64,000 nt of DNA, taken from Oxyruncus cristatus (Eukaryota > Chordata > Aves > Passeriformes > Cotingidae). Below the pieces are notes generated by a model. It was not told where the DNA came from. It did not search any database and saw nothing but the letters and a program-made list of their open reading frames with translations. The DNA lies in assembly GCA_013399855.1 (NCBI GenBank), contig VXAY01002049.1, positions 179,804 through 243,803 of the forward strand, read 5' to 3'. The stretch's first letter is position 1, and every line of letters starts with the position of its first letter. This document shows positions 1-14,100 of the stretch, piece after piece. A program made the translations under genes and the position numbers.

Positions 1-3000
1 ATTGCTCAGATTTAATAATCCCCCTGGTGAAAGACATCCTTCTGTAGGACTTTGAGAAAGATCCCGTAAACTCTGGCCTCTTCCTTTCTACAAATAGATG
101 TCTATTGCACAACGAGGTGCCACTGTCTGAAACAGCAACATGCCACAAGGAAATAGCACTTTACCACGATTATCTACTCTGTTTTTTATCAAATATTAGA
201 TTTTTTTTTGCTCAAAGTGTGCATTTTAATTTGCGTGGTGCAGTGCACTTTCAAAGGGTTTCACCAACAGCAATGCAGAACTCAGTCTTGACAACAGCAG
301 GGAAGAGACTTCTATATACAAGAGGAAAAATAAAAAAGGTGAATAACTCCAGTAGGGTTTGGAGATCCCACTGGAGCTCCAACAGGGAACACTGCGGTGG
401 CATGAACTGCTCCCATAAGGAATGTGCCTGCACGGGGACACAGGGAGATGTCCCATGCCTGGAACTGCATCAGTCGAGTCCTGTGGGGCAGCAGAACGTG
501 CCTCTCTAACCCACAATTTATTTCATATTAAGGGCAGCAATTAACTCAATTAGTGGTCACCCAGCAAGCTGCTACGTTACAGAAGGAGCTCATTTTAGGC
601 AGCAAACCCGACTTCCAGCACGGTTTGAAGCAGGAGGATGCTACACAAGCACAAACATGCTGGTGCCAGTGGGAAATCGGCAATGGCTGCACAGGCTCCT
701 GCTGCAGGTGGCTGATCCCAAACGCTCCATTAATGCCAGATGGGTGGATCTCGGATTTCAGATGAAACACACACATCCCCCCTTACAGTGATTCAACCCA
801 AAAACACAGTCCTCCTACTAAAATGCAAGTGCCACATCCATTTTTCCCCCCACAGTAAGTGCAGATCATATATATGATCACTGCAAAAGCCATAAGGGAC
901 TGTGCCCGGTACCACACTGGCTCATTACTTGTGTGACAAATTATCAACTTGAAAATCAAATATCTGCACAGCTCCGAGCTGAACTTTTTTTTCCAATTTG
1001 CATTTTTTTCCAATTTGCATTTTAAAAAAAAAAAATTATAATTCACTGCTTGGAGCGGCAAAGACATATTTTTCTTTACAACACAGCAACAAATTTCAAG
1101 CATATTTCCCAAAGCACCATCAAAGAGCTCATTGCTGCTGATACCAAGAGGTCTGGATCTTTTCGTGTCTGGAAATCAACCCTTAATTTTAAGCTTGGGC
1201 AAAGCCTGGGGATCTCCCAGGTTGTTTTCAGCAAACTTGCCCCATCCTGAGCTCTAATGACTCATCCCCAGACATCTCTGACTCGCAGCACCTGAACTGC
1301 TGCACCCATGAAACCACCTTGTGACTAGGCAAAAACCACAGTCCACGGGTGGGAAAGCAAGGCAAGGAGATTAAGCTTGGAAAAACAGACAAAAACTGCA
1401 CGTTCCCCAGTTGCTGTTTCCTCTGGAGACGTGGAACTGAGCGACTGCTGGGTTTGGCTGACGCTCGGCGTCGCGGGGTGCAGCCAAAATCCCAAACGCT
1501 GTTGCTCCATTAGCAAAGCTCTGATGATGTTTTCCAACAGAGAGGCTTGTGATTTTTCTCCCTCCGCTTGTTTTCCGTAAATGTCTCACAATATTTTCTC
1601 AGGGAGCCTTTCTGCTGACGGGAATCGGGGGGGGGGAAAACAGGAGGTAAAAAAACCTTGAGGTAACACAGGAACAAACCCACCCACAAACCTCCTGCTT
1701 CAAGAGGTGGATGGCTGCAGCTCCACCTGATGTCTTCTCCGGCCACCCAGCCCGAAAATTTATTAGAACAGGTGTTTTTAATTAAAAAACAAGCGTTCTT
1801 CACCTAAACCAAGATGTTTTTCTAGTGGCGAAGCTCAAGTGCTACAAAAGTTACAATTAATCAAACCTTAGTTTCAGCATAACTCACCACTCCTTGGTTT
1901 TCTGCCACAGCCAGAAGCTTCAGAAGGTTAAACTGTTTCCAAAACAAGCACAATCTAGCTACAAGTTTTCCAGTTTATTTTACAGTTAATACATCAAAAG
2001 GGCAGAGCTCTTTGTTTCTTTACGATTGTATTTTCAAAGGCCCAGGCAGGAGCTGCACAGGACTGAGGGCTTTTCGCATCTGCTCCTGCCACAGGCGTGA
2101 TTTACAACTGTTTGTGCTGAGAAATCACGAGAAATGGTTCATGTGCAACCACTCCCCTCAGGAGCACCGGCCCAGCAAGCAGAGTAACCAGGTTGGTACC
2201 TCAACGAGACACCGATGAGCTCCGTGCACACCTTCCAACCTACCAGCACCTCTCCCCTCACCTGTGTTTGCAGGGAACCTTATCACTGGCACAGATGCAG
2301 CTCAGATACTTCAAAAAAGCATTAAAAAAAGTATAATTCCACCGTATTTGCATAAGTTGTACATAATGCAGTGCATGTGCATCCCCAGATCTCCGGCCCC
2401 TTAGCACTGCGTGGATCAAACCCCACCCGTGTAATAATCAGGCTCTTGCTGGAGAGTCCAGCTCCATTATAAAAAGAAAGAAAACCTGCAAGAAAAGCGC
2501 TGCAGCGAAATACCAAATTCCCCTGTAATTGCAAGCCACCTTTCTTTGCCCAGCTCATCCCTCATGTCCATTATCTGCTCCCATTCCTGTCTCCGGAGGC
2601 GCGCGGGCACGGAGCGCTGACGGATCCAGTCCCCCCCCAGCTCTCCCTCTCGGTCCATCACGTAAGGGGAACTCCTTTTTTAGCAAACCACATCTCTGCA
2701 AAAGGAATATCAGCATTTGTCGTCACCAGGGCACACGAAGGGAGTCAATCACCATTTTTAAATAAGCCAAGAGCAGCGGCTGCAAAATACGAACCACTAA
2801 CCCTGTCCCTGCTGGCTTTCCCACCGGCATCTGATGGGTGTTTGCAGGTGGGAGCAGCAGCACCTGAACCAGGAAGAGGAATATTTTCTACACTGGTGCC
2901 CCAAAACTGAGGGGGTGGGAGACACCAGCTACTCAAAGCACCTCGCTTCAGAACAAAACTGAGCAGAAAAAAGACTTGCCCCAGTGTGCAAGAGCGAGGG

Positions 3001-6000
3001 GGAGAGGTCGTTTTTTGACATGAACACACTCAGACATTGCAAGTCCCTTCAGTTCTAGTTATCAAGGTGATATTCAAACCTCAGTGAGGACCCCAAGACT
3101 CACTGCAGAGAGGGGCAGGGACGGGCACAGCGGCTGCTCTGACCTCATCAGGCAACCCCAGCTTTATTCCACCATTTCCTGGGGGAGGGAAGGGAAGTGC
3201 AGAGACAGGCGGGAGCAAACAAACTGATACAGCCACCCATAAACAAAGGAAGTGTTTTGTGAAGGCGGCATCGAGGTGGACAGGATGGAAATAACAGAAG
3301 CAGCGGTTACAACAACAAAAACAAAAAGCTCCAGGAGAAGTCTGAAGAAACTGTTTCCTCCAACAAAACACGCTGGAAGAGGTATCAGAGGAATTCAGCA
3401 CCTGCTATCACCAGCACATCCTTCCCATGTTGATGGAGTTGCTCCCACTGCAGATAAACCCCCTTCTCCAGGGTCTATCCCGTGCCTGTCCCCTACAATA
3501 TTAAATTATTGCTCAGAACCCCCTGGAGAATGAAGCCAGCTCGTCTGTGTGATTAAGTCAGCGAACCCATGTGTCTGCAAGAGCTCTTTTCCATCACATT
3601 TAAACACCCAGGACGGGCCTGGCTGCACACGAAAATCCACGGAAAAGCAACATATATCTACTACGCGTTTTTTCCTCCCCAAAATACTTCCTCTCCCTAG
3701 TTGTTCCCCCTCTCCAAGAAAGCATAGGGGTCCTTAAACCTTTTTGACTAGAGCTACGTAAAAACACTGAAAATGGGCATTTTCTCCGCAGCTCCCCAGG
3801 CCCTAAACGCTTCCAGCTTGTCCTAGATCAAAGTTATCCCAGCAGCCGGACCAGGCAGCCCACACCAAGTTTACCACGTTGCTGTTTGATGTGCTTATTC
3901 ACCGAGACTCTCAGGAGCTGCTCACCACACACACTCACTTTCAAGTTGGCAGCGGGAGATAAAAGAGCAGCGATATCGGCATCGGCCACCGGCACCAATC
4001 CCAGGAGGGATGGAGGGACGTGGGTGCAGTGCTGCTGCTCCCTGGGATGGAGGCACATCCCTGCGAGGGATGGACAAACACCAGGGAAGTGCCTGGTACT
4101 CATCCCACCTGGCTTCTCACTGCTCACATTTTAATACTGGCCACTGGATCCTAAAAACTCTGTTTTCTTGCATGGAATGTGCCCCCTTCCTCCTACAAGC
4201 AGCTTGGGAACACATCCTCCTGCCTTCTGCCTGTGTCAGGGCATGTTTACATGATAAATGGCCTTTTTGTTACCTCTGCACACTCACACACACTCACACA
4301 GGAGAAAGAGAGATGCTGGTTAGGTGAGGTGTTTTGGTTTTTTTTAACTTCACACCAACCACCCCCACACAATTTTAACCCACAATTTCCATCTTGCCTG
4401 TCAATCACTGCCAGCCAACAGTTGTAAAACGGGTACTTGGGACAGAAGACTTCGGCCTAATGCTGGGTTTCAAGACTTCTCAGACAAAATGAACAGCTGA
4501 GTTTTCACTTACATGAAGAACAGGAGAGCTCCCTTGTCCAGGGAGGATGGCAGCTCATCACTGCTCTTTTTTTTTCCAAGGGGCTGCATCCCTGGATGGT
4601 CCCACCAGCTCGTATCTGATGTGCAGGTCGAGGTGCCACTGCCTGGATATGTGCCTTTGCAAGCAGGACTAGAAGACCATGTGCACACAGAACACAGGAT
4701 TTAAAGGACAGACCAGTTTTTGTTTGGGGATTCAAGGCTGGTTTTTTTGTCAGACTGCAAAATGCCCCCCCTGAGCTGCCTCTGCACCTCTTCTATTCTA
4801 TTACAGTGGTTGCAGAAGCCTCTTATCCACTGTTTCAGGAACTGGAAGGCAGCAGCAAGGCAGGGCTGCAGGAGAAGTATTTCCTGGCTCGGGCAGCTAA
4901 ACTGGACCCGAAAGATCTTTACCCTTCCATGAACCAGACCCTGCCCAATGACAAATGACTCCTAAAACTCCCCAGGAATGGTCACCAGCTGCATGTTTCT
5001 CATTTTCCGAGTGCCTGGCTCGAGGCACCGCGGGCAGCTCAGGGAGGCAGAAACCGGGGCTGGAATACGAAACGTTCCATCGTGCTCTGTGTCAAAGGGA
5101 TAAAAACCAAACCCGCCCTGAAGCTGTCCCGGAGCATCCAGCCCCGTCTCACCAGAGAATTGCAAAGACCAGCTCATGCTTTTGATCCATTTGCACACAG
5201 GCACCGCAGATGAAGCCGGGCGGGAATTATTAATCCCGTCTTCGGAGCAGAGTTTGAATAGCGGGGAATAAAACACAGCCCGAGGCCCTGGACACAATGG
5301 GATGGGACTGTCCCCACTTACATCCAGCTCGCTCTTACATCCAGTGATACACAAGCCCCGGGGAGGAACAGTCCATATGGAATCACGCTCCGAGCCCGCT
5401 CCAGCACGGAAAGGCGGGAGATGCTGCGGGACCAGCAGCAGCACGCGCCATCTTCCACCTCCAAGGGTTTGGCTCTGCAATTCTACTATAAAGCCGCGTG
5501 AGCAGCTTAGTTATTTATTTAACTAAAAGCTTTTAATTATCTCTCTCACACACGCGCGTTACGTGGGGCGGGGAAGGGGGGGAATAATCAGCCTACAGCC
5601 GGTGACCCGCGGGTTCAAAGGAATTGTGGTTTTCACAGAAAGAGCTAACTAGCCCAATTCTTCTCCTGCTGCTTCCAAACAGTGTTCCCGTTCCCAAACT
5701 CCAGCCACGGTGTGTTTGCTGCAGCCACAACCCGGGCTGAGCTGCTCCCCTGTGAGAAGGACTCGGTTTGGGCAGAGCGAAGCTCCTCCCCAGGTCCGGG
5801 CTCCAAGGTTTCATCAGGAGGGTTATTCCATGGTGTGACCCTGTTGGGAAGCCAGGCTGACAACCCATGGCACTCGTGCTCACTAACAAATCGACTGGGA
5901 TGCTCCCCAAAAATGCACATGTGGGAGGGAAGCACCCAATGCCAGAGCTCTCCCACCGCCCACAAGAAGAAACGCCCTCCCGGAGCTGCTCTTCTTCCCA

Positions 6001-8879
6001 CAGCTTTCAGGCCCTGCACTGAGATCAGGGAGGTACAACATCCTCTGTCCCCTCCAAAAGCACCAGAGTTCAAGTGCTGTGAGACTTTATAAATAATAAA
6101 TTACAACCCACTGCTGTCGATGTTTGCTCTGAGCACAGCAGCTAAAGCAGGCTGGCATGGGAATTTGTTTAAAAAGCCCGGATCAGAAATGCAGCAGGGT
6201 CTGCAGGAGCGTGTCCTGGAAGAGTACAATTGCCTGAACACACCCCCCCAAGCCCACATAATTTTCCTCTCTGTGGAACTGCTTTAAAAAAAAAAAAAAA
6301 AAAAGACAAAAAACAAAAAGAGATTTAGTTCATCTATGCGGACAAATTAAAAGCATTTGCTTTTAATACACAATGTGAGGGGAATTACACAAGCAAAAAT
6401 TCACATAAACAGAAAAACAAGCGTAAACAACCGACTGAATGTAAAGAAACTAATAATATTAATCTGGATTAAGTACAAGCCATGAACATTCCTACCTAAT
6501 CCATCCGATGGGCAGAGATAAATCCCTGCTATGCAGAATCCTACAGTTCTTTGCAACTTAAGGAACCACAATACTGATCAAAACAGCAGTAGATGAGACA
6601 CATAAAGGGAAATCTTTACGTACGGGCCCCTCTGCTTAATCTACACAGGATTACAGCAAAAGCCAAGCACCCAGAAAGCAGAACAATCATTGCAAAAGAT
6701 CCCCAGGCCCGGGGCACAATTTCCACTCCCGATGCAAAGCTCTCTGGAGCTTCCCCAGAGAGATGCAGGACAGCAACAAAACACAGCTTGGAGCCCGAAC
6801 AACCTGAGCAGCTGCCATTTCTTAACGCTCCAGGAAAGTTGCACGGGCCAAGCCATGGGCAGGGAGAAGCCAGGAGTTTGAAAGCACAAAGCCAGGTTTA
6901 TGGTGGGAAATGATCTGCATCCATGGGGCTGCTGTGGGGCCCTCAGACTCCCCTAGTAAAGCAACACCTCTGATTCATCACAGCTTATTCCCAGGGATGT
7001 AAAAGCAGCTCCAGCAAGCCCAGGCACTGACCCAGTGAGGCACATGAACACAGCCCAGCCCCAGCCCACCACTGCAGCCCCACACATGCCTCCATCCACA
7101 GCAGGATGGGAAGCTCCCACTGAGAGCAGGGATCCCTCACCCGGACACCTGGGGAGAGCCAGAGTTTTCCTACCCACCACGGGCACAGGATCTCCGAGGA
7201 TCACTGACTTCTCAGGCTTTTTCCGAGAAATAGGTGCAATATGGCAGTAAGGGGCTGAAAAAACCCGCTCTGCAGTGGAACAGGTACTGACACAGTTCTC
7301 CCAAATGAAGCGGCTCTCAGCTCACACTCCTCACTGGAGAACATAAGGAAAGGTGTTTGAGGAGAAAATCCTAGCCAGATGCTGTGGACACACAGCCAAC
7401 ACCTCCACTGAACTGCCCTGAGGATGAACAGCAGGAGGTTCACTTGCTGACCCCAGAAATCCAAGATTCCTTCTTGATGCTAAACAACTCCTGGCGAAAA
7501 CATAGCACAGATCCCCTGCCTTCAATCAGCAACCCTCTGTACACACAACTTTATTCCGGCACATTACACACCACATTCACATCATCATCATCCTGCCATC
7601 AACATATCAAAGCATGCGGAGCATCCCAACATCCCTGCAAGCCACCCCGACACAGCAACACTTTGATGGCTAATGAATGATTTTGTAGGGGTGGTTGGTT
7701 GCTCACTGGAGAAGCCACGTCCCCACCTCCCATCCACTCAAATATCTGCTCAGCAAGCAGCACATGGGGCGTCGGGGGAGACATGTTTTACCACTTTTTG
7801 AAAATCAAATGCTGTCAAGTGAAAAATCCCGCGGCCGCTCATGCGGAGCACGGGCAGTTGGCAGGGAGATGCCAGAGCCAGGAGCTGTAGGTTTGGAGTA
7901 TCACTGTCTGAAGCATTTTTTTTTAGGTTTTGGGAACATACCGTGTTTGGAAATAGGCCGAGAAGAGCCCTCCCTCCTCGGGAGTGTTGCTTTCCCTGCA
8001 AACGCTTTGTGTCTGACAATCTTACTTGGTTTAAATTGCAATCGTGAGATCAGATGAAAACACAGGTAATTTCTACTCTCCTAATCTAAACCGATAGAGG
8101 AAATAATGAATGTGTTTATGTTAGGGGGGAAATAATCATCCCTCTCTCTCTCTTTCATAAGGCTCTAATTGAGTTTTCAAGGTAAAGAGCGCTATGTTTA
8201 TCCTGATATTTACCTTCCCCAGCAGATTATGTTTGTCCATGGGAATCCTAGAAAATCCTCACCTTCTTTATTAAGGCCATGGCAGCAGAGATCTGCAAAG
8301 GACCCCACTGCCCCAACGCTCCAAATCATCGCAGAAATATAGTTGAAGATGCCAGGGGTTGGCACGATGCAAAATATAAACATAAGTGTGTCAGCACCAC
8401 TGACATGAGACACGTAACAGGGAGCAGGACAGCCCTCAACAACCACCACAACGCCGCAGGAAAAGCTTCAAGTCATTAAAAATACAGTTGGACCAGCCAT
8501 TAAAAAAGGAAGAAAACCTACTTTGGACCTCCTCAAAGCAGCCTTTGAAGCGAAGGGAGCAGCAACACACAAGTCAGGTTATTGTAAAAGGAACTGCACT
8601 CCACGGCACCAGGGCAGCCACAGAGGCCGGGGCAGAGCCCCTCTGCATCCCCCATCCAGACCCAGAGTGTTCTCCACCCCCTGAGACCTGACAGGGATTA
8701 CTTTTACATTCAGCAACTCAACTGTGAGTAAGAATGATCACTAATTCAAAGACCATCCCTCCAGATCTACCAAACTAAGGCAAACAAAACGCAGCGTGTT
8801 TTGAAGGCTTAAAATACTAAATAGAAAGAGCAAGGTAAGGCAAAAATTGGGTTTGTGGTGCTGCCCAGAAATAAGATTT
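1..8879. other. Non-coding unique sequence
   Basis: I find no gene, CR1 or RNA gene here. Short open frames on both strands lack conserved domains, splice signals or codon bias. Simple features are a 17-bp tandem duplication at 987-1020, a C/G homopolymer near 1628-1637, a 20-bp poly(A) run at 6284-6303, and CA-rich sequence at 4279-4301. Confidence 0.55.
987..1020. repeat. 17-bp direct duplication carrying two octamer motifs
   Basis: TTTTTTCCAATTTGCAT occurs twice head to tail. Each copy contains ATTTGCAT, the reverse complement of the POU-factor octamer ATGCAAAT, at 996-1003 and 1013-1020, next to a CCAAT. Confidence 0.85.
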
Positions 8880-8910
8880 TCATGGAATAGTTTGCGTTGG
8901 AAGGGACCTA
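8880..8910 (-). mobile_element. Possible CR1 3'-end remnant
   Basis: TCATGGAATAGTTTGCGTTGG followed by AAGGGACCTA resembles the extreme CR1 3' end in reverse orientation, but nothing recognisable follows. It is either a severely truncated insertion or chance. Confidence 0.45.
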
Positions 8911-9711
8911 TTTTGCTTTGTTTCTCCAGTACCTCAATTAAATTATAACACACAGAAATATAACCGAACCAGCACAACACCTGCCCCAGGATTTGGACCA
9001 TCTCTAAGACATTTTCTCATTGCTGCCACACATGCAATTCCTGAATAACCATTTACACACTCCCAAGCAGGGAGGGCTGTCGGCCCCTGCCCAAAACCAG
9101 CCCCCTCCAAACCGCACACAGCCCTCTCGGCGTACAAAGGGGGAGCAAGTTCCGTTTCCCCAAGAAACACGGAAGCGAGGGCCCGGGACACTTGCAGCCA
9201 CGGCACTCACAGAGGTGGTCGAGGTGGATTTTAACTCATTCCAGACCCTCTGGAGTTGTTTCCATTGTGAACGGTGCCCCGCTGGATGGAGATAGGAAAT
9301 AAAAATACGCCTTGGCGGAAAATCCTGTTAGCTGGAGAGTGTCGCTTCCCAGCGGGCTGGGGTGTTTTCCTGAGCTGGAATTCAGAGGGAAGCGGGATGC
9401 ACGGCCGGGAAAGAGCCTTCACCTGGCTGGTGGTGCCAGATCACGGCACCCACGTTTGTCCCACGGGTGGGTGAGCAGGTTCCCATGGGTTTACAGAGCT
9501 CGGAGCAATTCCCCACCAGCTCTTCCCCGCCATGTCTCCTTCCTCCTCCTGCACAATGGACTCTGGGCAGAGCTGGGGACCCCGGCTCGGCCACGGCAGC
9601 CCCCGGGCACCCCCTGCCCTAGTGACTGAGACCCCATCCTGCCATCCCTGTTTCTTGGTTCCTGCAGGATCTGTCTCGGGTTGAGCCTCAGCCTTTCGGC
9701 TTCCAGTTCTC
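8911..9711. other. Non-coding sequence
   Basis: Nothing recognisable was seen. Open frames on both strands have no domain or splice support. Confidence 0.5.
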
Positions 9712-10325
9712 CATGACACACGGAGGGAGCGCTCACACACGAGCCGTGCACACACGCACGGAGTGCGAACACACGGATACCCGGCGCACACACAACAGCG
9801 CAAACACACCGTGCACAGACACAGAGTGCAAACCTGCCGTGCAAACACACACATACACCGTGCAAACACACACATACACCGTGCAAACACCCGGTGCGCA
9901 CACACACACACACAGTACACACGCACGCAGTGCAAACGCGCCACGCAAACACAGAAACACCGCGCAAACACCCACCTGGTGCAAACACACCAGGCACACA
10001 CAGACACACACACACACACAGAGCTACACCGCGCACACACCGTGCACAGAGACACACCGCGCACACACACACACGGCCCGCAGCAGCCGCACCGCACACC
10101 CCCCGCGCCCAACACACACACGCGCGGTGCCCGTGCAGACCACGCGTGCAGCCTCCAGCGCACCCCACGCACCCGCATCCTGTACCCGCACAGGGGCTCG
10201 GAGCTCAGACAGCGAGAACACAGACACGCACGCACACGGCGAGGACACAGACGCACCTCCCGCACTCGCGCCCCGCGCACAACCACACACGCGCACGCAC
10301 ACGTGCCCACCCGCACAGGGGGCCG
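9712..10325. repeat. CA-rich low-complexity array bordering an assembly gap
   Basis: About 600 bp is dominated by ACAC runs interspersed with GTGCAAACAC, CACGC and CCGTGCA words. A 21-bp unit (CGTGCAAACACACACATACAC) repeats with starts at 9838, 9859 and 9880. Alternating purine-pyrimidine sequence explains the long His/Thr-rich plus-strand frames and Cys/Val-rich minus-strand frames, which are not genes. The array ends abruptly at the run of N. Confidence 0.9.
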
Positions 10326-11150
10326 NNNNNNNNNNNNNNNNNNNNNNNNNNNNNNNNNNNNNNNNNNNNNNNNNNNNNNNNNNNNNNNNNNNNNNNNNNN
10401 NNNNNNNNNNNNNNNNNNNNNNNNNNNNNNNNNNNNNNNNNNNNNNNNNNNNNNNNNNNNNNNNNNNNNNNNNNNNNNNNNNNNNNNNNNNNNNNNNNNN
10501 NNNNNNNNNNNNNNNNNNNNNNNNNNNNNNNNNNNNNNNNNNNNNNNNNNNNNNNNNNNNNNNNNNNNNNNNNNNNNNNNNNNNNNNNNNNNNNNNNNNN
10601 NNNNNNNNNNNNNNNNNNNNNNNNNNNNNNNNNNNNNNNNNNNNNNNNNNNNNNNNNNNNNNNNNNNNNNNNNNNNNNNNNNNNNNNNNNNNNNNNNNNN
10701 NNNNNNNNNNNNNNNNNNNNNNNNNNNNNNNNNNNNNNNNNNNNNNNNNNNNNNNNNNNNNNNNNNNNNNNNNNNNNNNNNNNNNNNNNNNNNNNNNNNN
10801 NNNNNNNNNNNNNNNNNNNNNNNNNNNNNNNNNNNNNNNNNNNNNNNNNNNNNNNNNNNNNNNNNNNNNNNNNNNNNNNNNNNNNNNNNNNNNNNNNNNN
10901 NNNNNNNNNNNNNNNNNNNNNNNNNNNNNNNNNNNNNNNNNNNNNNNNNNNNNNNNNNNNNNNNNNNNNNNNNNNNNNNNNNNNNNNNNNNNNNNNNNNN
11001 NNNNNNNNNNNNNNNNNNNNNNNNNNNNNNNNNNNNNNNNNNNNNNNNNNNNNNNNNNNNNNNNNNNNNNNNNNNNNNNNNNNNNNNNNNNNNNNNNNNN
11101 NNNNNNNNNNNNNNNNNNNNNNNNNNNNNNNNNNNNNNNNNNNNNNNNNN
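10326..11150. other. Assembly gap (825 N)
   Basis: Unsequenced bases, flanked on the left by the CA-rich array and on the right by G-rich sequence. Any frame drawn across it is meaningless. Confidence 1.
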
Positions 11151-14100
11151 GGGATGAAGGAGGTGGGAGGGCTGAAGAAAGGAGCGGGGGCGTTGGGGTG
11201 TTCTTCACTCTATTACTACATTCTTTAATCCTTCTTTTTTTTTTTTAAGCATAAGGTCATTCAGAACTGGACAGGTACTGCCTCAGTCGGTGGATGGCAA
11301 GCTAAAAAAAGCGACAATTGAGATGGGTAGCACTTGGTCAACAAGACACCCCCCCCTCAGGAGGCCGGCACAGCCCCGCCGAGGAGCCAGACCTGCCCCT
11401 GGCTCTGCAATCCCGCACCTACGGCAAGGACTGGCTTTTCCTCACCCACAGCCAAATTATAATCGGTTGTTTTTCTCAGCCAGAGCTGTCCAGCTCTCCC
11501 CGCTACCGTACATCAGAGCAAAACACTACCCAGCGCCATCAGTGCTCCCGCGGGCTCCAGCCAGGCTGCTGCCAGCCTGCCCAGCTCGGGGGGCCAAACC
11601 CCCCCAAATATTTGCACAATCCCAAAGGACGCTTGGCACCGAGGCATCTCTGTTTGTTTCCCGAAGAGAGTTAAGCTCTCAGGCACATTATTCTGCTTGG
11701 ATTAAGAGCAACTGCCCTGCCTCTTCATCAGCAGATAATACCCCGGGCTGATGCACACCCTGGTTGGGACAGCTCCATCCTCATGCTGAGCCCTCAGTGG
11801 TACTGACCTAGCAAGGACCACTCACACTGAGGGCACTTGTGCTAAATGGGAACTAAAACCCTCCAGTTTTCTGAAAAATTAACATGCTCCTCACAGCTGT
11901 TTACCCCTTCTCCTTTATATGTCTATGACACTCGGCTAAAAAGGAATGGGGCAGCTCCCCTTTGCCTCAGTGATGAGACTGCTTGGAAAAAGCTCCTTAA
12001 ACGAGAGGGAAGACAGGTATTTTTGGCCTTAAACCTGGGCTGTCTGGTGGTTTCCTTGGACCCAGCTGAGCACATTTGATTAAAAGACAGAAGCTGGGAA
12101 AGGTCTGGCGGCTGCAAGTCGCTGCTCCTACACTAGGGACAGGCAGTTCCCTTGAAACATGCCCTGAAGCTTCGACTTCAGTCCCCACAGCAATAAATTA
12201 ACACGTTTTAATAGCCCGGGCTGGGCACAGGAGGAGCCTCAGGTGTTTGGTGCTGACCCACCACAACTGCTGCTGCTCACCCAGGGGTGGGCTGAAAACA
12301 GACGAGGAGAGGAGAAAACCACCGAGCAAAGAAACCACAATTTTTGGGTGGCAGCAGCTCCTTGCAATTGAGAAAAAAAACAAGCAAACAAACCCACACC
12401 ACTTCATCCTCGGCTGGTTGCAGATTAAGTGGAGGGGAGACCAGGGCAACAAAAACTTCGCATCAAAGCAGTGATTTAACACCACACAGCGCATCCTCCA
12501 CCCGCGCTGGGATCACCAGACGATCCCCAACTCCATCTGCCAGCAGCTGAGACCAGGGAGCAGCAGCATTCTGAGCCATTATTTCCCAGGTGAAGCATTT
12601 ATCCACAGGGAGCAGCACCAGTGCAAGCCGCAGGCACGCTGCGCACGAGGGCAAGGGGACGCTGCTGTCACCTCCCCAGGCCCCAGACAAATGGCTGAGA
12701 GCTCGAACGGAAGGAGGAGCTTCAAAGCTAAAGAAAGAGAAACGAAAAGGTTGAGCTATCAGGTATGAAAAGAGGAACTTGGTCTGTGCCATGAGAGCGC
12801 CTGGAAAATGCTCTGTTGGGACAGGGGGATTTAAGCTAAAGCTCCTCTTGTAGGAAGCAGAAAATAAGGATAAAACAGGGGGGAAAAAAAACCCCAAACC
12901 ACCGTTATTGTGCACTTGGAAATACACCCATCACCACCACGCTTTTGTAAGCCACTGATTTAGCTTCTAACCTTTTCCCTCCTACCCAGCCCCAAACTGA
13001 CCTCTGAAATCCCATGGGAAGTAATGGAAATGTCTTACATTCTTCCCTATAAGAACAGTTTGCCCCGTGCCAAGCCCGGATTGCAAATATTTAAAGAACC
13101 CTCCCAGTTACAGCTGGTTTAAGTCGCTTTACAGGAGTCATTTAGAGACCGGGAATCATTTTAGTAAATCAGGATTTCGTGGTATTCAGCTGCTGGATGT
13201 AGGAATAAGGAGAGGAATTACATTCATTTTAGGCACGTGTTTGGGGTCGCTGAGGCAGAGGTTGGTCCTTGCAAGCTGAAAGGCCACTGGGAGCGCTCAG
13301 ATCCTGATGGATTCGGTCAGTGCAAGTCAACTGGGTCAGGGAGGACGATGCCAAACCCTGCCCTCTGCCTGGTTCATGTGCAGGCAGTCACAAACAGCTC
13401 AGCAGGACACGCTGCAGCATCCTGAGAGCATCCAGACAGTAGATTAAATCCAGCTCAAGTAAGTTCTTCACAGAACAAATCCTTTGAAAGGTGATCCAGC
13501 GCTCTGCATGTCCCGCAGGATGCCCTACTGGTAGGATTTGTTGTAAAACGGGGCTCCCAGTTTACACCAGTGCCAGGGAATGCCGTGCCAGGGGCATTAC
13601 TGGCACAACAATCAAAGGCACAGAGCTCTCCTCACTTCTCCAGTGAGGAATTCCCAGTCTAAACAAAGCAATTGTGCATCACGGTGCTCCCTCCCCCAGA
13701 GCAAGCGGGATTTAAGGTGAAGAGAAATACTCGGGATTATGCCAAATTCTAGAAAAACAAAGGAATTAAGCTGGTCAGCCGAATCCTTTATCCACTCCTG
13801 CTCCAAGTGAGCTGGCTGGGGCTGTATGATGCACACGTATGTGAGCACACAAGAGGCACGCTCCGTTCTGGTGCCACGTTCACACACTTTGCACACAAGT
13901 GACAGTCCCCAACGCAGCAGCAGCCATTTCACAAGAGCAAACAAGGTGGGAGGAGAGCAGGTGGCTCAGTTTTGCCAGTTCCTGGCCCTCTGCCCTTGGC
14001 TCCTCTTCCCAGCTTTGCTGTCACCGTCAGCACTGCTGATCTGGCCGGGAGCAGAAGGCCAGGATGAGGAGGAAAGGAAACCTCCCTTGGACTTCTCAAG

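Noticed and set aside
9441..10316. Minus-strand 291-codon Cys/Val-rich frame resembling a cysteine-rich protein
   Set aside because: It is the reading of a CA/TG-rich low-complexity array. Overlapping frames on both strands are open for the same reason.
9713..11248. Very long plus-strand frame ending near 11248
   Set aside because: More than half of it is N, and the rest is CA-repeat.
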